This document shows positions 12,270 to 26,910 of a stretch of 64,000 nucleotides of DNA, piece after piece. The translations under genes and the position numbers were made by a program. The stretch's first letter is position 1. Every line of letters begins with the position of its first letter. The notes beneath the pieces were generated by a model. It did not search any database. It was given only the letters and a program-made list of their open reading frames with translations, and was not told the origin of the DNA. Source of the DNA: Formicarius rufipectus (taxonomy: Eukaryota > Chordata > Aves > Passeriformes > Formicariidae); the NCBI GenBank assembly GCA_013399695.1, contig VXAU01002515.1, positions 124,001 to 188,000 of the forward strand, in the 5' to 3' direction.

Positions 12270-12332
12270 TGTTTTCCTTTCTCTTCCCTCTCTCGTATCT
12301 TTTTCCTCTTTCCTTTCCCTTCTATTTCTTGG
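12270..12332 (+). repeat. Polypyrimidine tract
   Basis: About 60 bases are almost exclusively C and T, with only a few purines. Such tracts can form triplex DNA and also mimic splice-acceptor pyrimidine tracts. No AG-bounded exon is evident next to it. Confidence 0.75.
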
Positions 12333-14123
12333 TGTTGGAATTGATATCTGAAAAAGTTGAGGGGTTTAGTGAGGAAAGCTGAAATTGTGATTAAGGAAAA
12401 TTTGGATTTTTAATCTCTTTTGAACTCCTTATGTCTTGGTGCCCTGGTTATCTCTGCTGGCTGAATTAGGTTGAACTGTCTTAGTTTTCCTTTTGCCCCA
12501 AAATGGAGGAATGTGTCTTACATCTTTTCAGCTATAACATGAGCTACTTCAAAGGAGCCACTCCTCTTGCTGGAATACCTGGGAAATGTACCACTGAAAA
12601 AAACTCTGCCTTTCTTTTTATTTTGGTTGCTTTTTCCTTTTTCTTTTGGCAGTTCTCTCATGTCTTTCCAAAGTCCCAAATCAAAAGCTTACCTTAGCAG
12701 TGCCATACAAGGCCTAGGCCAACTACTTTACAGGAAACACAGAATTAAATTACCAACTGCTAAAGCAACATAAACTGCTTTCCCAACACCAGATCCATTG
12801 TGGATGTTGGGACAAGGGTTTGTTTGGCTGAAATAAGAATCACATTTCAGACAACCTAGTGCCTCAGAGGAGGGCCCAGTGAGAAAGCCCCCAGGAGATG
12901 ATTTTTGGTGGAGCTGTGGCCAGAGCACATGGCTTGGGATTACAAGCAAAGCAATGGGTTTCTTATTAATCCTTTTTTAAATTTATTTTCAGAAAAAAGA
13001 ATATGCTATGCTTTGTATTTGGAGGGAAGGTGGCTACCCCCCACACACAATTAAATAAAAGTGCTGTGATCGAGTTATCTTCATACAACAAATAACCCAT
13101 AAAATCCCTGAATACTGAATAGTCACGTGAAAAAGAAAGAAAATAATCACAGCTGCTTGTTCCTTGATAATACTTGCTGAACTGCATCTCACCTGACATT
13201 TTGGCTCGTCAAAGTGCTCATATGCACCTCTCTGAACTCTTTCAATCTCCAGGCTCCGAGGGCTGTCCTACATCAGTCCCTTTGACTATCCATCCCCTTG
13301 CCATAGCACTATGTTGATCCAGCCTTTTCAGGGCTGTCCTTTGCTGCCACGGGGAATAAATCCAATGTACAAACCAGAAAGGTTTACACATGGCCTGCTT
13401 TCAGTTCTGGTATGAAAAGCAAATTCAAGTGTGAGATCTGTTTTTCCACAGTGTGTGCTGGGAGTCTGCATTAAGATTTACAAATAGGACTGAAAGTTTC
13501 AGATTCAGATGAGCAGCTCTCCTTTCATTAGCTATTGCCTTTTATTTAGCAAATAAATTAAAAAAAAACCAACCAAATCCCTCCTTTTTGGTCTTCTTGC
13601 CTCATATGCCTGTGTCACAGCCTTTTCCCATATAATTAATCAACCCATATCTCTTATGCAGGTCTGCTTGTCAGCAGGGATTAAAGCCTGACAGTATTTA
13701 ATCATCTTGTATTTCATAGAAGACTCACAATCTCCATTTACTTCCTTGTCCCTCCTTTCCCTTTCATTTCCTTGTCTTTTCTGGGTATGTAGCATAGTGT
13801 CTGCTCCGAGTGTCTGAAGTTTTTGTACAGGGAGTGACAGGTATAAAATTCCTTTCTTGACTTTTTTCTTCTGTGACCCATGTAATTCCCTCATTGCTGT
13901 GACATTTTAGGTGTACCATGACCTACCGTGTTAGCACAAAATCCCCACCAGACACTGAGCCTGTAGAAGTGTGTATTGAATCATATTTTACTGTTGCTTA
14001 TTTTTCCAGGGCTATTTAGCTGTTTCTTTTGAATATATGTGACCAGCTTGCCACATATATTCATTTTATTAATTTAGATATCTCATGAAATTATGGATCT
14101 CAACATTTGACCTGCTCACAGAG

Positions 14124-14146
14124 ATCCCCTTTGTAATCAAAGGGAT
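14124..14146. repeat. Short inverted repeat (hairpin with one bulge)
   Basis: ATCCCCTTTG (14124-14133) pairs with CAAAGGGAT (14138-14146) across a 4-nt loop TAAT, with one unpaired C. This is a small structure that may be chance. Confidence 0.7.
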
Positions 14147-17100
14147 GAAAACAGATCCTTGCTTTAGGCACAATCCTTCCATTTCAAGTTAGAAATCTCA
14201 GTAGATGGATGACTCATCTCCTGGAAAGGCTTCTTTGCCTCCATTGACCCTAACAGATATTTATATAAGTTGTCCAAACAGAGAGGTTTTCATTACAGAT
14301 GTAGAGTGAGATGAGTAGCATGATGAGTCTTAAGTCATCACCATTACCACAGGAGTTCTGTCCATTTCTGTCCCACCGTGGGGTGCTATGGGAGACCAAC
14401 AGAGGAGCTGTCCATGGTCCCACTCTCCTGGATTTGAAGGAGCTCCAGGGACTGTCACATCTGAGTGCTGTGAAACACAGAGAGGGATGAACCTGAGGGA
14501 CTGGCTCCATGGAGAAAATGCTCCATCTCCTTTTGTTGCCTTTTTCCCAAAGTATGGATTGCTGATTCTTCAGACTTAAGTCAAAACAACCACTATCTTA
14601 ATTTTATTAGCCACCCTTTGTAGCAGGGATGATGTTAGGCATTATAAGGTCTGTAGATCGAATGGATTGAACATATTCTGTTTCATTTGAATTTTTAGGT
14701 TAAGTAGTGTTGACCCTGGATAGCTTTTATATGGGAAATTGCCAAGAAAACCCAAATACTGTCAATGCAAATAGCATTTTACTCGCCCAACACCAAATAT
14801 CATGCCACTGAAATGTGTTTGCTTTCTCCTACTTTGCTGCCATTGCAGCACTGATGGATGAAAATTGGAGGAGGAAAGGAAAGAGGGAGAGGAAGACACT
14901 TGGAACAATTAAAAAAGCAAATAATTTTCATGTTCTAGGTACGTGTTTTCTGGCTGCAGAAGGAAGTCCTGTGTATTAAAGGGTTTAGATGCTGAGAGAT
15001 GCCATAGAAGGTAGTGGTGTAAAACCCTTGGTGGATGCTGTTGAACCCTAGAATATTGTTTTTTCCCAGTTTAGTAAAGAAGACTTCACCTTCCTTGATT
15101 CCTGCTATAGGAGGCAGCTTATTGTATTTGGCCTCTTTTAAATCCAAACGGTGGATGGAATGTTTGGTTACAGTTTTGATAACAATAGTAAAAGAATAAA
15201 TCACAATTAATGCTGAGAACTAGGTGTTTTTCTTGGTTGACTGGAGTAGTGGAGTGGTGCAGTGATAACAAAATGAACAAACAGATCAAAAGACAGAGAA
15301 GAATGTAATATTTGCTGGTTTATTTTCATTCTGGCATGGGCAACTTCAGGTCCTCAGACTGAAAATCCATACCTAAAAGCAACCAAGTGGCTTTTAAATG
15401 GAATTAGCACATGCCAGGAATCCCAGGGACAAATGTTTGGTTCGTGTTGTATAGGCTGTCAAACTAATGATCAGAATAGCACTTTTTGGCCTCAAACCTT
15501 TTTGATCAATACAGATGCTTCATTTTTCCTCCAGAACTGAACTCAATGGATGTTTGTATTTTATGGGAAATAGCAAAACCAGCAAGTTAAGGTCGAAGCT
15601 AACAACAGTACCAGAATTTGGTGCTTTTTTAAGGGGGGGATTTATGAGGTTTAAACCTTCATTTATTTAAAAAAAAAAGAAAAAAGGGCACAAACAGCAG
15701 TTTTTAAGCATATTTGACAAGGAAATAGAGGTAGAAAAATGCAGAATAAAAACCTGGAAGTGATAAATGCAGACATCACTTAATGAAGAAAATTAATTCT
15801 ACAAGCAAAGTGATACAGAAAGGAAACATCCGTTACTGAGGAAGGGGCATTGAGGCAAAGGACATTTGTCTTCTCAAGTGACAATTAGAGGAGCTCCAAA
15901 CAGAGCAGGGTAAAGAAGGTAAAAATATGCAAGGGAAGAAAATGAGGCGAGGAGAATTGAAGGAATACAGAGCAGACTTTTGCAGGTCTGTTGGCCTGAT
16001 TTATGCTTTTACACTCTTCTTAGCATACAAACATCCCTGAAATGAAGAGCCTGTTTTGCTCTCGTTAGTGTACAGACCTGTGAGCACCATGTTGGGTGAA
16101 TCTGCTCGGCAGTGGAACCTGAAGGCAGCTGTGGGACTGAGCAGGAGGTGATTCAGGAGCTGAAAGGTGAACCCTGCTTGGATGCCTTGTTCCCTGCCCA
16201 CTTTCCAAAGGACTTTGGAGGAGGCAGCAGCAGCCAAGCGAGGCCATGTGCTCTGCTCTGAGCTCAAACCCATGGTCTGCAGAGCAAAACTGTTTGCACA
16301 GGTTCAAGAGCACTGTGGTGTGTCCGAAAACTCCACTCAATGCATTGGCCACGACTTGCCTTAAAAACAGGCTCCTTTTCCTTCTGTGGAGACCTGAATG
16401 CAGATGAGAAAATATTGCTTCTGCTGGGGGCAATTCTGTCTACACTGGGGTAACAAGCTTGAGTAATACAAGACCTGCCCTGCACCCCCCAGGTATCATT
16501 TCCACAGGGGTCTCAAGGCATTAGTTGCCATAATTTAGCTTCTGGACAAGTATTTTCTCATGTTAGAGAAAAGGAGCTTTGTATTTTTACTCTGATGGTT
16601 TACAGGGGCATAAGGAATTGCCAGACTGGTTTGCAATAAAAGTTCTGACAAAAGTTTTCTGCTGCTGATGCAATTTGTATGGTCTTGATGGCTTCTGCCA
16701 TTGAAGGGCTTTTACAAGCCCCCACTCCCTATGTTCTTTAGGTGTGCATCCTGTGTTAACTGCCAGGTCTAATCCACTTCCAGAGCCCTTTTGGCCCCCT
16801 TACTCTGTGTCTAGGTGGCAAAGAGTAGCCCCCAGTAGAAACTTCTAGCAGTCCCTCTGCACAGAGTCCCTATTTTGGGGACCTTCTTCTTTTGTCCAGG
16901 AAGAATAATTCAGACCCAAGGTGGGCAGGATGTGTCAGCCAGGCTCATGTTTCAGCTCAGTGCAGTTCCCTTGGAAGAGCTTCAGACTGATGATCAAACC
17001 TGTCATGGGTGCAAGGTTATCATGATGGAGCTCTGTGTGCCACAAACAGGGGCAGGAGATGTCCCCAGACCCTCTCCTTCACAGGTGCCAGTATTGAAAA

Positions 17101-17767
17101 TAAATCTGTAGCTTTTCCACACTAAAACATGCTGAAGCATCACCCATCAGGCTGTTTGAGCTTATAGAAATGAAGGCTGTTTTGAAGATTATATTGAGAT
17201 TTATAAGCAGAAGCAAATTCCTTTAAGATTAATGTCAGCTGTTTGAGTATATTTATTAGAATTTGCATCTTGTTCCTGGTGGTTTTGGTGTGGGGTTTTT
17301 TAAGTGTTGTATGAATACACTGTTAATGGTGCATTTGTGTGTAACACCTTTTCAAGTGGCCAAGCTTGGCAGAAATTAAATGCTCTGCAGCACAAGGGTT
17401 TGTTCAGCCCCAGGTCAAGTAGATTTTGAAGCTCCAAAAGCTGAGTGATCTTGTGTTAGATACTGTGCTTGTGGTTTTGATTCAGATTCTTGTAGCTCTA
17501 CACCTGTGATTACTGCTATAAAAGTGACAGGAAGGTTAAAACTTTTGTGGTTTTACAAAAATTCAAACTTGGCCCAACTCAACAAGATTCACTTGCAGCC
17601 CTTGGGGTTGGACTCTTACAAACATGAACTTTTCGGAACTCTAAGCCATAGACTTTCCTCTTCTTTTGGGATTAATATACTTGTGATTTTTGCATATGAA
17701 GTGGTGAAATATTAAGTTATTTAATATTTAGTTGTTTGTCCTCATCTTTTATTCTACCTATCTTATT

Positions 17768-17837
17768 AAAAAATAAGAAAACAACAACAAAAACAGGGAA
17801 CAAAAAAAACCACCCCACACCCACAAAACAATTACCA
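17768..17837 (+). repeat. A/C-rich low-complexity tract
   Basis: About 70 bases consist mostly of A-runs interrupted by C, with ACAACAACA and a CACCCCACACCCAC segment. It is the complement type of the T/G tracts seen elsewhere in the window. Confidence 0.8.
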
Positions 17838-20779
17838 AAAATAGTTTCTTTTAGCACATACAGTAGGAAACATTAAGTCTTTGAGTCAGCAACTGCAAAT
17901 TATGATTGCATTTTATAGAAGGGTTACAGGGAAGAATTAAGGTTGTGGTGTTAGGTAGGAGAGCTCCCATTTTTCTGGCAAGTGACAACTTCATCGTCTC
18001 TTCTCTGTCTAACAACTCTAATTGAAAAAAAAGTCTTTTTGAGATATTAGGCTGGAGTTGGTCTCCTTTCTGTGATACACACCCTGGGGAAATATTCTAT
18101 GGTCTGTGGCTCTGCTGTTTCAATCCTGTTTATACATCATTTATTTCAAATTAGTGAGACTTAGCAGGAATCCAGAAATTTGCATCTGCTCCGGCATCAG
18201 GGCTAACATGGACAAAACTGGAGCAAAAGCACAAGGACGGAGAGTCTGTATGGTATTGGTTAAATGATGTTGCTGTGTTCAGGGAATACCTTTATCTTCA
18301 CTTCCCTGTGTAGCTGTGCCAACTCTGTGGCCAGATATACAATAAGAGCATGCTCACATGGAAGCTGCCTTAATTTGGGGCAGTAGGGAGAGTATTTTCA
18401 GCCCTGTGGGTTGTTGTAGCTGCCTGGAGCAGAGCTGAGTTACAGACACCTCTAGGGATCTGCTTACTGGATTTCTGTGTCATGCCAGGAGCTGCCTGAA
18501 CAAGGCCTTAATTATGCATTCCTGTGCATTTCTGCTTCAGATTAATTTACAAGCTTAATCCTTCAGTTTGGTTATGCAATTTGCTCCATGAAATATCACT
18601 TGCATTCTCTCTCTTAATGAAAACCCACAAATAATCCCCATGCCCTAAGCACCTGTCCTGATTATCTACCACATTCATAAGTGCTTCTTGCAGAATTATT
18701 TTGCCTGGCTAATGCTTAATTTCATATTTATTCTAATTGCTGGTGTTGCTGTTTCAGAAGTTGCCAACCCATTGGTGGATATTCAGTTTTAATCCTTTTT
18801 GCCATTCTCCAGCAAGCTCCAGGTCACCTGTTTTACAAAGCCATTCTGAGTTTCTGTACAGACACAACTCTTCACTGGGGCTGGCCCTGCTTCCATATGG
18901 AGCACATTAATCACAATTCAGCTATGTAAACACAAACTTGTATTTTATGCTGCATACAGTTGCCCAGCTGAGGTTGAATGAAAGATTTCATTATAGTAAG
19001 TCATATAAACACACCTGAGACTCTGAAAACAACGTAACATGACTCTGTTCTATAGAATACATCAGTTTGCTAATTAAAAGTCTGCTCTTATGGTTGATGC
19101 TCGTTTCTTTTTATGAAGCCCTGGAATGCTATTAAGCAGCTCTGGAATGGTTGTGTGCAGTTCATTATTTTTTCTTAGAATTGTTTCCTGCCAATTTTGT
19201 CTCTGATTTCATTGTGTTGACGAGTCACTCTTTGCTTTTCATTTATGGTTTTCATAGAGTAAATCTGCAAGTATTGTTTATAGCTGAAATGTTCTCAATT
19301 GTATATTTTTTGAACAGCTTGGATTTAATAGCTGGTTTATGTTTGGAATAAACAAGTGGGGAAAAAAAAAGTAAAGGGCCACAAATCAACAAACAGAAAA
19401 TAAAAACAAAGTCTTTAGAGAAATGAGTAACAAAACTGGATACCTCCTAACCCAGGAAATTCATCAATCCTTTTGTCTGTGTGCACTCATGTTATTATTT
19501 TGCTTTGATCCATGTGTACTTCAGGGACTTTTGTGCTTACTCTAGGTGGAACTATCAATAGAGCTATTACAACAGGACAGAAGAAACACAGTCTGTCTCA
19601 AGCATTGAGCTGTGTTTTGGTTTTTTTCTAAAATACTGCCAATAGATAAGCTTCAGCATGTTTCTTTGGCATAAAGTCATTCAGATTTAAGAAAGATGGG
19701 TATTAGTATGGATTAAAGAGCATTTCAGGTTGCAAAAACAATACTTATAACAACCAAGAAAAGTAAAAAGGATAGAAATATTTAATTTTTAGGTAATTAC
19801 ATAGTCTTTAGCACTGGAAGTTAGGAAGAGGTTTTCCCAGGGAACTGGTCACCTGATGCCTTCAGCATTTCCTGCCCCATCTTCTGCACCACACGAGTTA
19901 CGTTGTCAGCTCAGTGCCCTTGCTTTGTCAAGCATAACTGCAGCCTTCAGTGTACAGCGTGCTTGTGTTGAAACACATGTGTTGGACAAGCTCTTGACTT
20001 TAAAGTTGGCAAAAAAGTAGATTAAACTCTGTGCTGTCCTTCTGGATTAATAATGTTATGAGAGCACAAGGTGCCCTCAATTATTACTGATGCTGGTGGT
20101 GTAAGCAGAGTCCAAACACACCATAGGAACAGGAACATGTGCTTACAAGGAAGCAGGAGGTCATTATGTCCCTTATAGAGAATTATCAATGAAGGAAATC
20201 TATATATATTAATACACAATTTCTGATGTATCTTTCTATACTGGTACCTTTTATGCAATCTGCTGTAACCAAGAGAGACTCCTTTCTCTTGTACTCCCAA
20301 CATTTACACTCCCTTCCACCCCAGTCACTTTTAGTAATTCTTAAGTGCAGGCACATGAAAAATCTAGTTATGATCAATAGTTTTTATTGTAAAATCTATA
20401 AAAGAAAACAGTCCCTTTATACAACTCAGAACAAGTAATCTAGACTACAAGCCTGGACACAACTTCTGTTTAAGCTTGGCTGGAGGATGATGCACTACTA
20501 TGCAAAGTGGAGTTGTGTGGCAGTGCCATTTAAATATCATCATTGGAGTCGGTGCTTGAGAGTCCAACAAGAGCCACAGGTGACTAAGTTGTTGGCAGAA
20601 GAGCTGATGGAAAGGGCTGCACTGATTGCAAATGAGGCCTGACCAGGACATAATGTGATTAGTGTGCTCTAAGAATAAAGTACGTTGCAGAAATTAAATG
20701 AAGCCTGGAGTGAGGTGGAGGTGGGGGAGAAATCCCATAATTCCTCCCATTTTATCTCGTAAGAGCTTTATCGCTTTCA

Positions 20780-20808
20780 TTTGTGGGTTGTTGTTTTTTT
20801 TTGTTGGT
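20780..20808 (+). repeat. G/T-only tract
   Basis: Twenty-nine bases contain only G and T, including a run of nine T. This is a low-complexity tract of the same kind as those at 8415, 23104, 34178 and 40988. Confidence 0.85.
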
Positions 20809-23103
20809 CAGTTGGTTTTTTTCTTCCCCAGCTTTGTGCTGAGGGTGTTTGAGAGTTAGTGTGAGATTTGAAAAAATGCCAAGGTTTTGATCTTGTCACA
20901 ACTTAAAATACTTTATAAATGTCAGAGCTGGTGCGTGAAGATCTGGGATGGTGCTCAGCTAATGAGGCCACCAGAGATCCAGCCCTGGCATGGTGACCCT
21001 GCTGCTCGAGGCCCCTGCTCACCAAGCCTCTGCAGAGAGAGGAGGCACCTGATGTGTCACAGCAAACAAACTGCCAACCATGATTAATAATAGCATTTTG
21101 CATCCCTATCATGTTTGACAATGTCTGTGAAGGTGGAGGTCTTCCGAGTGTGCCACAGTGTTGTGGCTGCCCCTTTCTGTCCTGACCCTCAGTACATGGG
21201 GGTGATGTCTGGAGGTCTTGGTGGTGGTATGACCTGTCTGCTGCACCCAAATCTTCATCAGAGCAAGGTCTCTGGAGGGACCACGTGGGGATGGCAGCTG
21301 TGGCAAAAGCTTTGTTAGCCTTGTGGAGGTTTTAATCCAAGTTTAGCCACATAAGCAGTGGGATGTGGGGAACATCTATCAGCAGACACCAAAAAGGTGA
21401 AGTGTCTGAAGTCAGAGGAGATGTAAGTTTTTCTGGACAACATTTCATAAACAAGCAACTCTTAATGCACACAAAGGAGTGTGCTTTTTTAAGAGCATTG
21501 ATTTAAAATTTCCACAGTCTAAGAGGAACAGGAGAGTTGTTACAGGAGCTCCCACCAGCTGCCATTCATATGCCTGAATAACTGATTTGCATTATAGTCT
21601 GGCAAAACTATTTTTGTTGAAGGTATTGAACAAAGACAGTAACTTCTTCCTGGTATACCACAGGCATATATTGATGACCTGTTTCTTCCCTCCAACCTAC
21701 AGCTCTGAAATAGCAAGTATATAGAAGCCCAAGTCTTAACTTGGCACACAAATAATTTCCTTCAGTTTGAGAAAACTTCGCATGTGCTTTAATTTATCTG
21801 CTTAAAAGGCTTGGAGCTGAACTGTGGTCAATGAGGACACCACTGTCCTGCGGACATGGTGCTACCTGAACCTCTGCCAACATCTGTCTCTACTGTGTTT
21901 GAAGGGAGAATAAAGAGCCCTCTACAATAATGCAATTCAGATATATGGATTAGAGAATAATTTCTCTATCTACCCAGAGTGCCACTTTAACCTCCCTAGA
22001 AATGGGGTGCTCGTGTTCTTCAGTGATTTTGGGAATGGCAGGTGTCAAACTCTGTCACTGAACTGTGTTTTCCCCAAGAGAAAGCAGGACTTTACTGAGT
22101 GCTTGCTCTGCAAGGTGTAGATGTGTTTTAGACAGGAGGTTTCTTCTAGGAAACAGCAACATAAACAGGTTTGTATCTCACAAGCATGAGGATGTGAATC
22201 ATGATAGTAGTCATGTAACTCTTGGTAGATCAATTAAAATGTCTGGATATTGCAATGTAAGACAAAAGCATTAAATAGTGAACTGCACATAAAGCAGCAA
22301 GAACAATTTTACTAAATAAATAACTGGGCATCCCTGCTCGCTTTGTCCTACTCTGGTTGATCTAACTGTCCTGCTTCAGGTAAGTTAGCATGATCTGAAG
22401 TACACAGGCAGGACTAGATTCTGTTTTATTGTGTAAAATTGAGTTTCTGGCTAGCTAATCAATTAAATAATGGTGTATGGCTTTGCTTTGGAATTTCATG
22501 ACAGTCAATTTGGAGCACTTTAGCACCACATCCATTTGTAGGTGTTATTTAATGCAGTACCTGCTGAGACAGAATTGAGGCCTCACCCCGGATCTGCTGC
22601 TGGCCTTTGCCGGGCAGATTCGTTGGGTTGGGGTTTTTGGTGGCTGAAAACAAAAGCCATGCCAGTTAGCCAACAGCAGCCCTAATAAACCATTCCAATC
22701 TGACATTGTGGCTGTGGAATCTCCAGAGAACCAAGAATCTGGGGAGACGAATGGGGTTCAATCACTCTGGCAGTTGCTCCTGTGTCTCTTGTGGTAAAGG
22801 AGCATGCAAACAATGATTTGGAATTTATTTCCACTACAAAATGGATCTTTGATCCCAAGGCAATAAACAGTAAAAGAGCAAGCAGTAAAGAATCAAATAT
22901 TACAGAAGCTCTTGTTAAAACAAAACCTGAGTTTTCTATTGGGAATTTTGTATGGCTTTTCAGCAGCAGAATCTCAGATGCATCAAACACTTGCAGTATG
23001 ATGTTTTTAACAATTACAAGTCCAAATATGTGCAATTACTGACAGTAGGACTTCTGTCAGGAATGACTGCACCAAGTTTAATTTAATGTACTCAGCCTTG
23101 TAA

Positions 23104-23144
23104 TTGTTTGGTTTTTGTTTTGTTTTGTTGTTTGTTTTTTTTTT
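23104..23144 (+). repeat. G/T-only tract (GTTTT-type repeat)
   Basis: Forty-one bases of only G and T, built from GTTTT and GTTG units and ending in a 10-T run. A low-complexity repeat. Confidence 0.9.
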
Positions 23145-24836
23145 AAATCTTGCTGTGGCAAATGACAGCATTTTTTTTTCTTCGTAGTTTTTATGTTTCA
23201 TATCCTTCACAAATCACACATTTAAGACAGTTTTGTTTTTCAACATCTCTGAAATGCTGGCTTATTAGCAAACCAGTCCATGCCAGATTATTTTAATATT
23301 GATAGACTGTGTATCAACAGTTGAGATAAAGATGCGTTCCTTGTGCTGTTTTGTTAAGGTTTAGTGGGACTAAATCACAAAACATTGCTTTGCTTGGAAA
23401 TTGAATTGAAAAGATCCATCTATACTAGGATTACTTGCTTAGAGAAAACTGGTCTTGCATTCTGAAGATTTTCGTTGTTTTTACTTGCAGTTTGAGTGCC
23501 TGAACAATACCATGCAAATTTGAAGTGCCTCAGTGCTCCAGCACTCTACTGAACGGGGATCTTAAAAAGGATATTTTTATTTTTGCTTCCCTGTGCTCTG
23601 TCTTTGTTATAAACAGGAGATAGGAAAGCCAGCTTGAATTTGGAGTTATATATAACGTTAATTTTCTGTGCAATATAACCATGAGCTACTAGACCTGCTG
23701 GTGATAAATGAAGCTGGTGCCTGTGTGTTCTTACTTAATCTGTTGAGGCTGCATGATTATAAGGGTTAGTCCTGCAGAAGAGGTTATTTTTGTTAGAAAT
23801 TTCTGAGTTTTTACTTGCATTGCACTGAAACACTTGCATGTGCATTCAGGATATTACTTATTTCATTCTGGCACTTTTAATATGAAACTTGCCAGATTTT
23901 TATCCTGGGCTTGATAGATGATTACCTATGGGATGTGAGCAGGCAGCGTGCCATGGATCTGGGCCGGGGTGGCGGAAGTGCTTTTCAGCCTCATGCACAT
24001 GGACCTGCAGCAGCTTATGCTCACTCCTAGGGGATTACAGAAAGGAAGCAGCAGAAACAGGGCTTCTGACAGGATTTTTGAATACAGTCCTTTGGTCTGC
24101 ACTTCCTTTGGAAATTCTGGAGGGTTTTGTCAGGCAAATCAGGTTGATCTCTACTGACTGTGACTTCTTTTGTAAAACAGATTACAGGGTATTTCAGCGT
24201 GTAGCATGTTACAGTGCTTGAAGTTAGCTGACTAATGATCTGCATAATCTTATATATACAAGCCTTAGCAGAGATACTGTTATGCACCTTTAGCTTGAAT
24301 TACTCAATACATAACTCTCTGTATTCTTGGTCGTTAAAAAAAATCAAAATTCACTGTGATAAAAAATTCAGTGACTCCTTCTGGAATAAGAAGAAAAAAT
24401 GTTGAACAGACTTTGCAGGCTGTGCTTCAGAATTTAGGAAGAGTCTGGCTCATTGTCTTTCATGCGGTATGTCAGCCCTCTGACATTAATCCTTTATGTC
24501 TCCTGGCAAGTATTTTACATTCAAAAAGGCTTATATGCCTGGGGGNAAGAAGAAAAAACAATTGCAGTGAGGTTAAACTAATAAAGGCTGTGGTTTAGAG
24601 AAAGTGTGGAAATGTATTTACACTTCCTATGTACCAGTGATTCCTGCCTGGACCACTGCCGATTGGATCAATACTGCTGTTCTTCAGTGGGTTTCCCTTA
24701 TGCCCCTCCCATTCATGTGCCTGCAGTGTCAGTGGGAGCAGCTTTGTTGAGTTTTCAGGAGATGGTTTGCCCAGATGGGCTTTGAAAAATGGTTTTCTTG
24801 CATTTTTGGATAAAGAAAAATGGTTTTTTTTTAGTT

Positions 24837-24850
24837 AAAAAAAAAAAAAA
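24837..24850 (+). repeat. Poly-A run
   Basis: A run of 14 A follows a T-rich stretch. No retrocopy sequence is recognisable upstream. Confidence 0.85.
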
Positions 24851-26910
24851 GGCTAAAATGCAGGTGTTGATTTCATGAATAGAGACAGTGACCAAGGACC
24901 AACTTCAGTAACTTCTTCAGTGTTTGTTGACTTGATTCCTCAGTGGCTAATGGACAGAATTTTTTTCAAGCAAAGTGAGATTGTGTGTTTTGACTGATTG
25001 TAACCAGTGATGGTTTTGGCTCTCGGGAGGCAGAAAGGAATTCCCAAATGCCTGGACATTCCCATCTGGTTTACTGCTTAGCTATTACAAGTTAGTACTT
25101 GAGTGTCATTGCAGAAGAGTGCAAGAACCTCAGCCTTTGCCTGGATATAAAAGTCTCTGAGAAACACAGACTGCACTTTTTCTAAGCTATAGGTCCATCC
25201 CCCCAGTGTATTTCTGTGTGAATTATAATCAAAGTGTAGGAACTGGCCAGTGTTTTGCTACCTTCTGGTGACAGCTTCTGGCTTTTTTGGAAATATTTTA
25301 GTTTCACACCTAACATAGCTGTCGGTGTGATTCAGAGCTTTCGAAAGCAGAGCTTCTTGTATTTGTTATTTGCTTAGCAGTGCTTTGAGTTTAAGGCTAC
25401 GTATTTCAGAATCTTTTATGCCAGGGAATAGTTTATATTTCAGAGATATGGGAAGGCACCTTGGAGCTTGCTACATGTCTTGATTGTTTTTTTCACCTTA
25501 GCCCAGTGTGATATTCACTCTAAAGAATATTCTCACGTAATCCTGCAGGGAAGAATAAAGGTAACACGGTTGCCTGGCATTAAAACTGTAAATCAGAAGT
25601 ACATAATGACAAGTTGAAAAATGTACTGAAAATAATAATAGGACAGGCTTTTTTCTGAACAGTAAATTCCGTTAAACTTTACTTTGAATTCTGACTTCCA
25701 TCTAAACTCTGCACCCACTAGCCACAGTGCTGTGTTGAGGGGCTGTTTACTTGTTTTGTACTTCAGAGTCTCTGATTTAACTTTCTGTGCTAGCCCACAT
25801 GTGGCTCTCCCTGGGGGTATTCCTTGGCCAGGCAGTAGGAAGATGTTTCTGAGAACCCAAAGAGAAATATAAAGTTGAAAAACTGTCCAACACTGCCTCG
25901 GGGGCATTCCCTGTGGGAAAAGCTGGGACTGGGGAGGGACAGTGGCCCGTTTTCTATAACTGCAAACAGGAGGGTGTTTTACAGGCTGGAAAGCTTGATG
26001 CAGCCTGAGCTGCTTCTCAAGCCCAGCTTTCATGTACAAGTGCAGTTGTGAAGTGATTACAGTGAGGATTTCTGGAGAATAACTAAGCAGTGGGGCTTCC
26101 TCAAGGATTTTGGAAACCTTGTATATAGTTCTGATTTCCATCTGGAGGTCTTTCTCAGACCTTGGCAGGTACAAAGATATTTTGGAGAGGGACTGTGCTC
26201 AGCCCCATCCAGGTCAGGATGCTCACCTGGTCCTAAGCAGGGCAGTTATGGTGGGAACTTGGTGTAGCCTTCCCTGGGTGCTGGAGAGTGGGGCAGGGAG
26301 ACTTCCCTGGGGAAGGGTTGTGGACTCCACATTCCAATATACTTTAAGGTGGTGCCATTTGTCTAGTGGAAAGAGACATAAATGCCTCATTAGTGGTGCC
26401 TTGATTCACAATTTAGAACACAATGTTTACATTTAAATCTTTTACAAAATTTGAAGTCAAAGATAGGTGAAATTGCCCATGAATCCCTTAAGATGTAGGA
26501 GTGAATCAGACATTAAAATAAAGGTCCTGTAATTGCTGACATGGTGACTATTCAGGGCACTGTGGCTTTTTCTGTCCCTGCTGTGCAATGCAAAACCAGC
26601 CCAAAGCAACATATTCCCTGGCAGTTCTGATAAAGGCTACACATGGTCCTGCTGTACAGCACAAAAACATGGAGCACAAACAGATTCAGGATTTGGTAGG
26701 GGCAGTTGCAAGGTGGTTGCCTTGGGGCTCCTGGCAGTCAGAAAGGGAGAGAGGTGGGGACAACACCTGCTCAAACCCATATGTCTGCTTTGGATGTGTG
26801 GGCAGCCTGAACCTGGTGAGGGGTTTCAGCCTGAAGAGATGTCATTTGTATGTAGAAATACAAATCCCTGTGAGTGATCATGTGAAGCCTCTTGGTGTTA
26901 GATGGGAGGT

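Larger units (their letters stand above)
11300..20779. other. Long non-coding stretch, no gene seen
   Basis: About 9.5 kb with no confident element or gene. Contents are a polypyrimidine tract (12270-12332), a bulged hairpin (14124-14146) and a C/A-rich tract (17768-17837). The part at 18480-18770 is evenly AT-rich with several TAATT/ATTA cores and reads like conserved non-coding DNA, but that impression needs an alignment. The longest frames here are about 120 codons and unremarkable. Confidence 0.6.

Noticed and set aside
22371..22390. Perfect donor consensus CAG|GTAAGT
   Set aside because: No convincing upstream acceptor and open frame; one such nine-mer is expected by chance in a window this size.
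23503..23519. Adjacent SOX-type AACAAT and octamer ATGCAAAT
   Set aside because: The SOX site is in the opposite orientation and spacing to the canonical SOX-OCT composite.
25593..26174. Longest open frame in the window (193 codons, minus strand)
   Set aside because: Length is near what chance gives in 64 kb on six frames; the translation shows no motif, signal peptide or family resemblance, and there is no supporting context.
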